Below are positions 9,430 through 18,908 of a stretch of 64,000 nucleotides of DNA, in pieces. The notes beneath the pieces are model-generated. The model was not told the DNA's origin, searched no databases, and saw only the letters and a list, made by a program, of their open reading frames with translations. The stretch spans positions 1-64,000 of the forward strand of contig CAYFXE010000007.1 of the NCBI GenBank assembly GCA_964347035.1, read 5' to 3'. This DNA is from CAYFXE01 sp964347035 (GTDB lineage: Bacteria; Acidobacteriota; Aminicenantia; Aminicenantales; Aminicenantaceae). The position numbers were made by a program, and so were the translations under genes. Within the stretch, counting starts at the first letter, position 1, and every line of letters starts with the position of its first letter.

Positions 9430-12400
9430 TTAAGATTTGGCGGTGCGGACAACTCTCATGGCCCACCGTCTAAAATCATCCAGCAAAACATAGATGGTGG
9501 GCAGGATGATCAAGGTGACTAATGTCGAAAAAGCCAATCCACCGACAATGGCTCTGGCCATCGGGTAATAAGGGGGGCCGTTCCCACCGATTTCTATGGT
9601 CGTGAAGCAGAGGGGAATCAAGCTCAAAATCGTGGTCCCTGCAGTCATTAAAATCGGACGAATCCGGTTTCCCCCAGCCTGGACGATGGCCTCGTAGCGC
9701 CCGCTGCCTCGTGCTCGCAGCTGATTGATATGGTCGATCAGGACGATCCCGTTGTTGACCACAACACCGATGAGTATTAAAACTCCAATCCAGGCCATGA
9801 GTGAAAAAGTGGTTCCTGTGATAAGGAAGAACCACCAGACACCTACGATTGCGAAAATGATAGAAGTCCATATCGCACCCGGAAAAACAAGGGATTCAAA
9901 GAGCGACGCCATCACGAAATAAATCAGGGCCAAAGCCAAAAGCGTGTTGATCATCATGGTCTTGGCGGCCTCACTCTCGAAATCGAAGCTCCGTCCGAAG
10001 TCCCAACTGACTCCGGCCGGAAACTCATATTCATCCAAGACCTTACGTACTTTTTCCTTGGCTTCGTTGACCGTAATATCCTTGAGCCCGATCGAGACAC
10101 CTATGGAAGTGACCCGGTTTTCCCGATGGATAACCGGAGGACCCTGCTTGATCGTAAAATCAGCCAGCGTAGAGAGGTTGATATGAGTGTTGTTATCGGC
10201 GAACAGTTTAATATTCTGCAACTGCGCCAGGTTTCTCTTGTCTTCTTTCTGAAACTCGACTTTGACCTCGATTTCGCCTTCCTCGTCATGGATACGCCGG
10301 AGGTAGACACCACGCATGGCGACGGCGATGTTGTTGGCCACTTCTTGAGGAGAGAAACCGTATTTTCTAGCCCGATCCCGGTCAACCACTACTTGAACCT
10401 CTTTATTTCCGGCTGAGGCCCGGGATCGAACATCGCGAAAACCCGGAACCTTTCCCAAAGCCCAGGCGACATCACGAGAGAGTCTGATTAGCTGCTCGGT
10501 AGAGCTGCCGATTAAGTAAACATTGAGATCATCTGTTCTTCCACCAGATCGCCTGAACTCAAACCCCGGTTCTCCGACCGCGATTTCAGGCAGCCGTTCA
10601 CTTATTTCATCCTGGATTTTTCTTTGAGGCTTCTTGGCCTCTTTTCCTTTTTTGAGAAGGATCGTGGACATGGCGTATCCACCTTCATAATAACTGTATA
10701 CTGAATCGATTTCGAACTCGTCCTTGTTGGCAAAAAGATAATCTTCGATCCTATCCACAGCCTCTTCCACCTTCTCGACGGTAAAATTGTCGTTGATGTT
10801 GTAGTGCAGCCGGATTCTCCGGTCTTCTTGAGGAGGAAACATATCTTTCTTGACGAACATGACCGGGATGGCAATGCTGAAAAGGGTTACCATCAGAATG
10901 GCCACAGAAGTTTTTCGATGATGAAGCAGCCAGTCCAAGATCTTTCTGTACCGACCGATAACCTTATCAATCCAGAGTGATTTGTTATTATTACGGGATT
11001 TTATCTTGGAGGCTAAAAGGGGTACGATGGTCTGAGCCATCACGAGTGAGGCCCCGAGAGCTACACAAAAGGCAATGGCCACATGCTTCAAGTAGATCGT
11101 GATTTCATTACCGCCGATAACATTGGGCAGGAAGACGATAGCTGTCGTGGCGGTTCCGGCGGTTATGGCCAAAGCCACTTCATTTACAGCTACGGTTGTG
11201 TTGTCGGACCTGTTGGGATAGAGTTTTTGATAACGGGAGATATTCTCGGTCACCACGACCGCGTTATCCACCAACATCCCCACAGCCAAGAGAAGCCCCA
11301 ACATCGAGAGGATATTGAGAGAAACATTCACAAAATACATCAAGGCCAGAGTGACAAGGAGGGAAAACGGAACAGCCAGGATGACAATCAGCGTGCTCGA
11401 CCATCGACGAAGGAAGAGAAAAAGCAGAAGGACAGCCAGCCCGGCTCCCATCAGTCCGGCTTTGAGAAGTTCGTTGAGGGAGCTGACGACTCCTTCGGAA
11501 GCATCATCCATAAAATAAATATGGACCCCTTCCATCTTGGGATCTCGACTGATTCTGTCGACTTCAGCCTTCACCAACCGTCCCACATCCACGATATTGG
11601 CCCCGCTTTCTTTGAAAACATTGAGACCGATGGCGTAGGTTTGGTTGAGATGTCGTCCGTAGTTCAACTCAGGCATCTCAAAGCTCACTCGAGCAATATC
11701 CTTGAGTCGAAGACCATGATCACCGACGATCAAGTTGTTTATCTCGTCGACACTCCGGATTTCATTCATTGGCCTTACTGTAAACCGCCGGTCGGCATCC
11801 GTGATCTGACCGGCGGTGACCATGAAATTGCTGTTCCGAAGAATCTGAGATAAGCGGTTGAGGTCGATCTGGTGGGCGATGATCCTATCGGCTATCAATT
11901 GAATGAGAATCTGTTTCTTCTCAACACCGTACATCTCGACTCTCGACACACCCTTCAGCCTCTCAATCCTCCGTTTGACGACACGGTTAAGCATGTCATA
12001 AGAGTTGGAGAGGTCACGGTTACTCGAGAGCCTCAAGATCAGGATCGGCATGTCTGAAGTGCTGAATTTCTGGACGATAATCCTCTCGACATCCCGTGGC
12101 ATCTGGTTGCGGATGCCTTCAATCCTCTCTTTTGCTTCTACAGCTTTGACATCGATATCAATGCCCCAATCAAACTCCAAGAAAATATTGGCGTTATTCT
12201 CTCTTGAGTCGGAGACCATGCGCTTGATATCACTTATAGTGGCCAGGATTTCTTCGACCGGCCGGGCGATCTCGCGTTCGACTTCTTCGGGAGTCGAGTT
12301 CGGGTAAGGAACGTTAACGACGATAAACGGAGCATCCAAATCAGGGAAAAACTCGAGAGGCAGAAGTCTAGAGGAAATCCAGCCGATGACCACAAAACAC

Positions 12401-12456
12401 AAGAAGACCATGAACACAGTCACGGGACGGCGGAGGGAAAATTCTGTTATTCTCAT
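9430..12456 (-). CDS. RND efflux permease, HAE1-like (second of the pair)
   Basis: Inner-membrane proton-driven pump of 1008 residues, the normal length for AcrB/HAE1 proteins. It has the N-terminal helix followed by the first large periplasmic loop, a TM2-6 block, a second loop and a TM8-12 block. The TM4 proton-relay motif reads GMLVDNAVVVTENISR, with one of the two AcrB aspartates kept and the other replaced by Asn, as in many HAE1 proteins. The C-terminal region has the repeat motif VNNGIVLIDHINQLRARG. Its ATG overlaps the stop of the upstream permease by 4 bases. Substrate cannot be predicted; paired permeases suggest a hetero-multimer such as MdtBC. Confidence 0.93.
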   Translation of the reverse strand: MRITEFSLRRPVTVFMVFLCFVVIGWISSRLLPLEFFPDLDAPFIVVNVPYPNSTPEEVEREIARPVEEILATISDIKRMVSDSRENNANIFLEFDWGIDIDVKAVEAKERIEGIRNQMPRDVERIIVQKFSTSDMPILILRLSSNRDLSNSYDMLNRVVKRRIERLKGVSRVEMYGVEKKQILIQLIADRIIAHQIDLNRLSQILRNSNFMVTAGQITDADRRFTVRPMNEIRSVDEINNLIVGDHGLRLKDIARVSFEMPELNYGRHLNQTYAIGLNVFKESGANIVDVGRLVKAEVDRISRDPKMEGVHIYFMDDASEGVVSSLNELLKAGLMGAGLAVLLLFLFLRRWSSTLIVILAVPFSLLVTLALMYFVNVSLNILSMLGLLLAVGMLVDNAVVVTENISRYQKLYPNRSDNTTVAVNEVALAITAGTATTAIVFLPNVIGGNEITIYLKHVAIAFCVALGASLVMAQTIVPLLASKIKSRNNNKSLWIDKVIGRYRKILDWLLHHRKTSVAILMVTLFSIAIPVMFVKKDMFPPQEDRRIRLHYNINDNFTVEKVEEAVDRIEDYLFANKDEFEIDSVYSYYEGGYAMSTILLKKGKEAKKPQRKIQDEISERLPEIAVGEPGFEFRRSGGRTDDLNVYLIGSSTEQLIRLSRDVAWALGKVPGFRDVRSRASAGNKEVQVVVDRDRARKYGFSPQEVANNIAVAMRGVYLRRIHDEEGEIEVKVEFQKEDKRNLAQLQNIKLFADNNTHINLSTLADFTIKQGPPVIHRENRVTSIGVSIGLKDITVNEAKEKVRKVLDEYEFPAGVSWDFGRSFDFESEAAKTMMINTLLALALIYFVMASLFESLVFPGAIWTSIIFAIVGVWWFFLITGTTFSLMAWIGVLILIGVVVNNGIVLIDHINQLRARGSGRYEAIVQAGGNRIRPILMTAGTTILSLIPLCFTTIEIGGNGPPYYPMARAIVGGLAFSTLVTLIILPTIYVLLDDFRRWAMRVVRTAKS

Positions 12457-15400
12457 GGCTTCCTATCTAACAGGCTGTAGACAACCGGAATCACAATCAA
12501 CGTCAGGAAGGTAGAAACAGTCAATCCTCCGATAACAGTAATGGCCATCGGCGCCCTGATTTCGGCCCCTTCTCCAAGGCCTATTGCCAGGGGCAGCAGT
12601 CCTAAACTCGTGGTCAGCATGGTCATCAGGATGGGCCGCATGCGCTGTTTTCCGGCCTCGACAATCGCCGTTACCTTCTCCTCTCCTCGCTTGCGTATCT
12701 GGTTGATCCTGTCGATCAAGACGATGGCATTATTCACCACGATTCCGGCTAGGAGTATCGATCCGATAAAGACCACCACACTGATCTTCGAACCCGTGAT
12801 CCAAAGGGCAAATACAGCTCCGATAAGGGCCAGGGGGATGGTGAAAATGATGACAAAAGGATGGAGGAAGGATTCAAACTGAGAGGCCATGACTAAATAA
12901 ACCAGGAAAATAGCAAGAAGGAGAGCGAACCTCAATGACCGGAAAGAGACATTCATCTCCTCATTCTGCCCGGCGATTTCTGCAGTCAACCCATTCGGAA
13001 GATCGATATCCCTGATCATGCTCGTTAGCTCCTGTGCGGCGCTTCCGAGATCACCGTATTTCAAATTCGCACTGATCAAGGCCACTCTTTCCTGGTCGAC
13101 GCGTCTTATCTCACTCGGACCGGTTCCGACAACAATCCTGGCCACTCCCTCCAAGGTCACAGGGCGTTCACTCTCCGGGTTGATGATCAACTGCCGTATA
13201 TCTTCTACCGAGGCCCTGTCTTCCTCGCGGGAACGAACCAGGACATCTATCTTCTTGTCCCGCCAAGAATACCGGGTGGCTACTTCACCTCTGACTTTTT
13301 TAACCACCCGATCGGCAATCTCGTAGACGCTCAACCCGAGAGCGGCCGCCCTCTCCCGGTCAAAGCGAATCTGAATCTCGGGATGTCCGACATCCATCGA
13401 TGATTTGATATCTGTAAATCGCCCGGATGACGACATTTGCCTGACGACTTCGTTACTGACTTCCCTCAATTTCCTGATATCAAATCCAGCGATTTCCACC
13501 TCAATCGGTGTCTTGAAGGTAAACAGCGTTGGCCGGTAAAACTTATACTGAACGCCGGGTGATCCCTCTATCGCCTGCCGGATTTCCCTCATGGCAGCTT
13601 CCTCATGCACTCTCTTCGAACCAGGAATCAAAGACACACTTAGCTCACCCCAATTCTCGCCACCATGATCAGGATTAGCATCAAACCTGTCGCCAGTCCC
13701 GGCTACGGAGAAGCTGGTCTGGATGTTCTCGACATCTCCGGTCGCTTTTTGGAAAGAAGCGATGATCTGATCGGTTTTCTGCAGGGGTGTTCCAGGTGGC
13801 AGCCGAAACTCTATCCGGAACTCCCCTTGGGAGAGCTGCGGAATCAGTTCCATACCCAGGAAAGGAATGAGAAGAACAGTTATCAAGAACAGCCCGAAGG
13901 CCACAGCTAAAACGGCCGGCCTGTGGCCCAGCGACCACTTCAGAGAGCGGGGATAGATGCTCTCCAGTTTCGAATACAGCCGGTTGAAAAGTTTTAATAC
14001 AGGATTGATGATGAAAAGCAGGACACGACTCAAAAGCCGGGTGAATCTCAGAGTCACCTTCAAGATAAACACAGGAATCGTCGTGAAGATAAACTTCCGA
14101 ATCGCTCTCAACCACCGACCGAATCGGCGACGGGGCTTTGACGTCTCGTAACTTTCCAAGTCTTCTAAACGACGTATCTCCGTCGAGGCAAGCATCGGGA
14201 TTATAGTCAAAGCGACCAGGAGGGACACCAAAAGGGAAAAGGTGATGGTCAGGGCTTGGTCGCGGAACAGTTGACCGGCAATCCCTCTGACAAAGACCAA
14301 CGGAAAAAAGACGGCGATCGTCGTCAGGGTTGAGGCCGTGACAGCGGTTCCCACCTCACTGGCCCCATCCAACACAGCCGTTTTAATATCTTTCCCAAGC
14401 TCCCGATGACGGGAGATGTTCTCGAGCACGACGATCGAGTTATCCAGCAGCATCCCGATCCCCAACGCAATCCCTCCGAGCGACATGATGTTGAGAGAAA
14501 GGTCGGCCCCATACATCAGGTTAAACGTAGCGATAACCGAGACCGGTATGGACAGGGAGATGATGACGGTCGTCCAGAAATTCCGGAGGAAGAAATAAAG
14601 GATGATGATGGCCAACAAACCACCGATGATGGCGGCATTAATGACCTCGTTGACAGACTGTTGAATAAAGACAGACTGGTCGTAGACTTTGACCAGCTTC
14701 ATATCTGATGGGAGGATGTCCCGAACTCGTTCCAGATGCTTTTCCACCTCGCGCGCGACGGCGACCGTGTTAGCATCGCCTTCCTTGTATATGGCCACCT
14801 CGACGGCTTCCATCCCGTTCATCCTGGTGATGGCCTTGCGTTCCTTGTAGCTGTGCCTGACCGAGGCGATATCCTTCAGGTAGACGGGAATTTCATCTCT
14901 GTAATCCACGATGACATCGCCCATCTCCTGGACTGATTGAAACTGGTTGAGGGTTCTAATCAAGAACTGATGGGTTCCCTCCTCGAGGCGTCCTCCCGAG
15001 AGGTTGACATTCTCGGCGCCGAGAATCATGGCGACCGATTCCACGGATAAATTCAGTTGGGCCAGCTTCAACTGGTCGATCAGGACCTGGACCTCGTCCT
15101 CGAGGCCTCCGCTTATCCGAACTGCGGCCACCCCCAGACCAGATTCCAATTCCTTTTTGACCTGTTCATCGGCAAATCGTCTCAGGTCTTTCAGGTTCTC
15201 TTCGTCAAAATCATCCACGGCCTTCTCGGCACCCTCTCCGATCTCTCTATAAAGACCGAAGCGCATGATGGGATCCAACGAAGGATCAAACCGGAGGATG
15301 ATCGGCCTTTTCACCTCGAGGGGAAGCTCAATTGCATCCAGTTTTTCCCTGACCTCGAGAATGGCATAATCCATGTCCATCCCCCAGACAAACTCGAGGA

Positions 15401-15677
15401 TGACATCGGACTGACCCGAGCGGGAAATAGAGCTTATTTTCTGGACATTCTTGACTATGCCGACGACTTCTTCGATGGGTTTCGTGATCAGGTTTTCGAC
15501 CTCGGCCGGAGCTGCTCCCACATACTCTGTTCTTATGGTCAGCGTGGGATAACTAAGTTCAGGAAGGAGATTGATTTTGAGGCGGGTGAAGGAAACAAAC
15601 CCGAAGAGCAGTACCGCGATGGTGAACATGGCCACCGTAACGCGGCGTCTTACAGAAACGTCGATGATCTTTTTCAT
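12453..15677 (-). CDS. RND efflux permease (first of the pair)
   Basis: RND pump of 1074 residues with the standard two-fold layout. Its TM4 motif is GIGMLLDNSIVVLENISRH and its TM10-11 motif is VVNNAIVLIDRINQIRKRG. An insertion of about 60 basic and hydrophobic residues near the middle (after LASTEIRRLEDLE) lengthens it relative to its partner. It overlaps the adaptor stop and the next permease start by 4 bases each (ATGA), so the three are translationally coupled. The two permeases are clear paralogues but differ enough to be distinct subunits. Confidence 0.93.
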   Translation of the reverse strand: MKKIIDVSVRRRVTVAMFTIAVLLFGFVSFTRLKINLLPELSYPTLTIRTEYVGAAPAEVENLITKPIEEVVGIVKNVQKISSISRSGQSDVILEFVWGMDMDYAILEVREKLDAIELPLEVKRPIILRFDPSLDPIMRFGLYREIGEGAEKAVDDFDEENLKDLRRFADEQVKKELESGLGVAAVRISGGLEDEVQVLIDQLKLAQLNLSVESVAMILGAENVNLSGGRLEEGTHQFLIRTLNQFQSVQEMGDVIVDYRDEIPVYLKDIASVRHSYKERKAITRMNGMEAVEVAIYKEGDANTVAVAREVEKHLERVRDILPSDMKLVKVYDQSVFIQQSVNEVINAAIIGGLLAIIILYFFLRNFWTTVIISLSIPVSVIATFNLMYGADLSLNIMSLGGIALGIGMLLDNSIVVLENISRHRELGKDIKTAVLDGASEVGTAVTASTLTTIAVFFPLVFVRGIAGQLFRDQALTITFSLLVSLLVALTIIPMLASTEIRRLEDLESYETSKPRRRFGRWLRAIRKFIFTTIPVFILKVTLRFTRLLSRVLLFIINPVLKLFNRLYSKLESIYPRSLKWSLGHRPAVLAVAFGLFLITVLLIPFLGMELIPQLSQGEFRIEFRLPPGTPLQKTDQIIASFQKATGDVENIQTSFSVAGTGDRFDANPDHGGENWGELSVSLIPGSKRVHEEAAMREIRQAIEGSPGVQYKFYRPTLFTFKTPIEVEIAGFDIRKLREVSNEVVRQMSSSGRFTDIKSSMDVGHPEIQIRFDRERAAALGLSVYEIADRVVKKVRGEVATRYSWRDKKIDVLVRSREEDRASVEDIRQLIINPESERPVTLEGVARIVVGTGPSEIRRVDQERVALISANLKYGDLGSAAQELTSMIRDIDLPNGLTAEIAGQNEEMNVSFRSLRFALLLAIFLVYLVMASQFESFLHPFVIIFTIPLALIGAVFALWITGSKISVVVFIGSILLAGIVVNNAIVLIDRINQIRKRGEEKVTAIVEAGKQRMRPILMTMLTTSLGLLPLAIGLGEGAEIRAPMAITVIGGLTVSTFLTLIVIPVVYSLLDRKP

Positions 15678-16732
15678 GGTTCAATCACTTTAATCTTGGA
15701 GCCGTCTTTCAGGCTGTTTAAACCTGTGGTGACGATAATGTCATCGAGACTGAGTCCTGAAATGACTTCAACATGTGTCGAATTGTTGTAGCCGATGCTG
15801 ACTCTCTTCTTGTTCACTGTGCCATCTGTGATGACAAAGGCCCATGTGTCTGTATCCTCGGAGAGGATAGCGCTCTTCGGGACGAGCAATGCGTTTTCAT
15901 GGGAATCATAAACAACCTGGACTCTGGCAAACATTCCCGGTTTAAGCCTTCTCGTTTTATCTCGAACTTCCACGGTCACCTTGAAGGTTCCGGTTCCCGC
16001 GTCGACAATCGGGCTTATTCGTAAAATCTTTCCCTTAAATTCCGTATCAGGAACAGCGTCAGCCGTCAGGTCAGCAGGCAAACCCTTTTCCAGTTTATTC
16101 ATTTCTCTTTCAGGAACATGGAGCACGGCCAGCAAGGGATCGAAATCAGTCACCTGGAACGTCTGATCGTCCTGTTTGACCATGTTTCCCACCTTGACGA
16201 GTCTTTTGGTGACAATGCCACTTATCGGTGCCTTTATTTCCGTGTAGTTCAGCCGCAGCTTGGCCAAGTCATAAGCGGCTTTCTGAGTGTGGTATTCAGA
16301 CTTGGATTTATCGTAGGCCTCCTGGCTGACGATTTTATTCTTGAATAGAGACTCGTTCCGCTCGAATTCGTTCTCCAGTTTTTCCAAGACAGATTTAGCC
16401 CGATTGAGCTCTAACCGATACTGTTCATCATCCAGTTTGGCTAATGTCTGTCCAGCTCTGACTGTGTAGCCCTCTTCGACCAAAATTTTCTCGACAACAC
16501 CGCTCACCTTGGCTACGACCAATGCTTCCGCCTCGGCTTCTAAACTGCTGGAACCGGAGTAGGAGGCCGTTATCAACCCCTGGGTAACTTTTGCCGTCTC
16601 GACTGGAATTTTGGTTTCTTCCTCTTTTTCATTCTTATCCTGGGCATTGGAAGAACCACTGCAACTGTAAAACAGGAACGCGGTGGACACCAAAGCCAGA
16701 ATAAAAACAAATATTTTGAATTTAACTCTCAT
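15674..16732 (-). CDS. RND membrane-fusion adaptor lipoprotein
   Basis: Periplasmic adaptor (HlyD/AcrA type) of 352 residues linking the RND pumps to an outer-membrane channel. It has a lipobox (FLFYSCSG), a biotinyl-lipoyl-like half (VEKILVEEGYTVRAGQTLAK), a helical hairpin of about 60 residues (ELNRAKSVLEKLENEFERNE), the second lipoyl half (IKAPISGIVTKRLVKVGNMV), then beta-barrel and membrane-proximal domains. ATG 16732 is chosen because AGGAGAGG lies just upstream; a longer frame to 16822 lacks such a site and would bury the lipobox. It is the first gene of the efflux operon. The TolC gene lies apart, at 58350. Confidence 0.92.
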   Translation of the reverse strand: MRVKFKIFVFILALVSTAFLFYSCSGSSNAQDKNEKEEETKIPVETAKVTQGLITASYSGSSSLEAEAEALVVAKVSGVVEKILVEEGYTVRAGQTLAKLDDEQYRLELNRAKSVLEKLENEFERNESLFKNKIVSQEAYDKSKSEYHTQKAAYDLAKLRLNYTEIKAPISGIVTKRLVKVGNMVKQDDQTFQVTDFDPLLAVLHVPEREMNKLEKGLPADLTADAVPDTEFKGKILRISPIVDAGTGTFKVTVEVRDKTRRLKPGMFARVQVVYDSHENALLVPKSAILSEDTDTWAFVITDGTVNKKRVSIGYNNSTHVEVISGLSLDDIIVTTGLNSLKDGSKIKVIEP

Positions 16733-17027
16733 TTTACCTCTCCTTTTATGAAGATGAGTCATAGTTTTCATCATTCCTACTATTATGAATACGAATATGA
16801 CCCTTAAAAAGTTCAATGTCATCCCACATAAACTTCCCCAAATTTATATTCAAAAGGAGTGTTATACATATCCTTGTGATGAGTATGGAGTCTCTGATAC
16901 ATATTATGTTCATGATTTATTCTGTTTTATTTCCACAAAATTTCTTGTTTATTTTTTGTAGGTTATGATAATTCCCAAAACCTTTCAGCAAAATTCATGC
17001 CATGAATCCTCTTGATAAGAGACAGGG

Positions 17028-17045
17028 TTGAATTCCCAAATTCAA
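17028..17045. promoter_or_regulatory. Inverted repeat upstream of the RND operon
   Basis: TTGAATT-CCCA-AATTCAA is a perfect 7-bp inverted repeat in the AT-rich 438-base leader 16733-17170. A second one (ATTCAT-GCC-ATGAAT) lies near 16992-17006. They could be operators for the efflux operon. No regulator gene adjoins, and nothing else is evident in the leader. Confidence 0.3.
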
Positions 17046-17170
17046 AAAGAGTCAGGAATTAAGATGTAATAATCTTTTACACTGAAAAATTCAGCATTCC
17101 CATGCATCTGAGTGCGATGACCACTTATTTTTTTTCATATATAAGTTCTCTATTCCAGCTTCGATTACTA

Positions 17171-17866
17171 TTATGATCCGATTTCAACCTGAATGCGGAG
17201 CTTATTATATTGGCCTTGATAGAGTATAGTCTTGTTTATTCTCTTCCCTGCCCTTAGATCTTCCCTAGGAAAAGCCAACAGGAAAAACCCGCCGGAAAAC
17301 CTGTTCTCGTCATAGACATAAACGGGATGATCATCTTGTTGCTTAGCATCCTCTTCGAGATCCCCAATAAAAAAATTCCTTTCCTGGATTGAATTCGGGT
17401 CTATTCCGCCTACAGGACCACAAGGGGGGGCACCAGGATGTCTAATCTCAACCGCCCTCGGAAGATCGTAGAGAATCCATACTTCTTTTCCCTTTTCCAA
17501 GATCAAAAGCTTTGGTTCATTGAACGTATCCCAGTTCAGTCTGCTCGACCATTGAATCGTGTATTCCTCTGATGGCTCCCCAGTCCGGCAGAAATCGGTC
17601 CCACTGGCTTGTGCCTCAGAGAATGCCTGCTTTCGGGGGACAAATCGGCTCTTATTCCAGAACAATTCGATTTCCTCCTCTGATACTTCTAAGGCGTGGA
17701 CATAACTCCCAGACCATTCCCATTGAGGAATACCCTCGACTTCGTGTGACTGTTCTATTTCGACGTGGAGTGTAACTATCAACGAGGAGCTATCTGCTTT
17801 TATTACACACCAAGATAACACAAGAAAAAAAGACATAAGTATATTGACAAAAAATCCTCTTTTCAT
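17171..17866 (-). CDS. Secreted protein of unknown function
   Basis: Not recognised. A protein of 231 residues beginning MKRGFFVNILMSF, a clear signal peptide ending near IKADS, so probably periplasmic or secreted. The mature part is mostly beta with acidic stretches. Two cysteines (FCRTGEP and PPCGPVGG) could pair. Near the end is a FFLLAFPREDLRAGKR segment. ATG 17866 is chosen over ATG 17881 because GGAG sits 9 bases before it and the signal peptide then starts with Met-Lys-Arg. It stands alone: 437 bases separate it from the RND adaptor downstream and 188 from the lipoprotein upstream. Confidence 0.65.
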   Translation of the reverse strand: MKRGFFVNILMSFFLVLSWCVIKADSSSLIVTLHVEIEQSHEVEGIPQWEWSGSYVHALEVSEEEIELFWNKSRFVPRKQAFSEAQASGTDFCRTGEPSEEYTIQWSSRLNWDTFNEPKLLILEKGKEVWILYDLPRAVEIRHPGAPPCGPVGGIDPNSIQERNFFIGDLEEDAKQQDDHPVYVYDENRFSGGFFLLAFPREDLRAGKRINKTILYQGQYNKLRIQVEIGS

Positions 17867-18053
17867 TTTTCTTAACTCCATAACAAGTGGATTTACTTAC
17901 GTCGATAACCTCTGTTCAAGCAGAGATACTTGATTGGGAAGTCCACGTATTGTGGATTTGTCTATCTATTTTGGTACTCGTTTTCATCCTTCCTCATGTC
18001 TGGCTTGCTCTTAATGTTAAGGCCTGTATAAGGCCTTCATTCTGGATCTTTAT

Positions 18054-18599
18054 CTATTCGATTCCTAGCCTCGCGGCTTCCTCTGGCTCCTGCTTCTTCA
18101 AAAGATCAAAGTTGGCATACTGTCCGATGATGTTAAAGCTGAGAACCAATTTATGGAAGTCTCGATTTTGGAAATAATGCTGCTGGATCTCATTGTAAGT
18201 CGAATACCAAGGTTTACTGTTAGCAGCGTTGAGTTTTAGACGGATCTGAATGTCAACCGAGGATTTTTCAGAGGAATCCAGCTTTTCCCGCTTCATACCT
18301 AATTCAACAAGTTTTCTCACGTAATTCTCCTTCATCTCTTCAACCTTAGGCCTTACTTCAGAAACCGTCGGCTTGTCCTTTAACAAATCGGTCACTCCAT
18401 ACAAAGCCTGGACATAAAGATCTCCGATCTTCTGACCAAGTTCAGCAGGTGTCATCTCTTCCTTTTTTTCAGTCTTTTCCGCAGCCTTTTCTTCCACGCC
18501 TACTTGGCTCACTGGCTGTTCTCCATCACTTCCGCAAGCCAAAAGCAGAACGGCCAAGACCATCAAAAGCGAAAAATTCTTGAAAACTTTCGATAACAT
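18054..18599 (-). CDS. Lipoprotein of unknown function
   Basis: 181 residues. The signal peptide carries a lipobox (LAVLLLACGSDG), followed by a charged linker rich in Glu and Lys and a helical domain (TPAELGQKIGDLYVQALYG, VEEMKENYVRKLVELGMKR). It is likely anchored to the inner or outer membrane facing the periplasm. The start is ATG 18599, with GGAGG 6 bases upstream. No family is recognised. The leader contains a strong palindrome (18713-18732), which suggests regulated transcription. Confidence 0.7.
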   Translation of the reverse strand: MLSKVFKNFSLLMVLAVLLLACGSDGEQPVSQVGVEEKAAEKTEKKEEMTPAELGQKIGDLYVQALYGVTDLLKDKPTVSEVRPKVEEMKENYVRKLVELGMKREKLDSSEKSSVDIQIRLKLNAANSKPWYSTYNEIQQHYFQNRDFHKLVLSFNIIGQYANFDLLKKQEPEEAARLGIE

Positions 18600-18712
18600 T
18601 TTTAGCCTCCATAGTTTTGATATAATTCTCAATGGCTAGTTATCTTCAACCCCTTTAGAAGTTAAAGTGTCTTTTATTAATTAAATAATCCTGATCTTTC
18701 GTACGCAAATAT

Positions 18713-18732
18713 GATACTATATCTATAGTATC
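18713..18732. promoter_or_regulatory. 20-bp palindrome, possible operator
   Basis: GATACTATA-TC-TATAGTATC has perfect 9-bp arms. It is followed at once by ATCTATCGAATAGAT, another partial dyad. It lies about 115 bases upstream of the lipoprotein start in AT-rich DNA and could bind a dimeric repressor or be part of a promoter. Confidence 0.4.
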
Positions 18733-18789
18733 TATCGAATAGATATAGATTAAACGCGTATAAATGTCAAGCGTTCTATCGACTATTTG

Positions 18790-18908
18790 TTAATTATTTG
18801 AAAAATTCCTTATTAATAAGAAAACGATAATTTTTTCGGGGGATTCATCGGCCGCATGAGCGATGGCTTCTTCTATGGTAGGGACAATGCATCTATGTTT
18901 GAATTCTG
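18790..18908 (-). pseudogene. Out-of-frame coding-like extension after the Fe-S protein gene
   Basis: Just past the TAG of the Fe-S gene, another minus frame stays open for about 39 codons and reads like protein (CIVPTIEEAIAHAADESPE then KIIVF) before TAA at 18790. The composition is coding-like, unlike the AT-rich leader beyond. It may be the lost C-terminus of the 18893-20080 gene after a frameshift, or a remnant of another gene. Confidence 0.35.

Noticed and set aside
11083..11853. 256-codon open frame on the plus strand
   Set aside because: It lies wholly antisense to the RND permease, whose motifs are unmistakable; it has no family character.
15057..15791. 244-codon plus-strand frame
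   Set aside because: It is antisense to the first RND permease and shows no domain.
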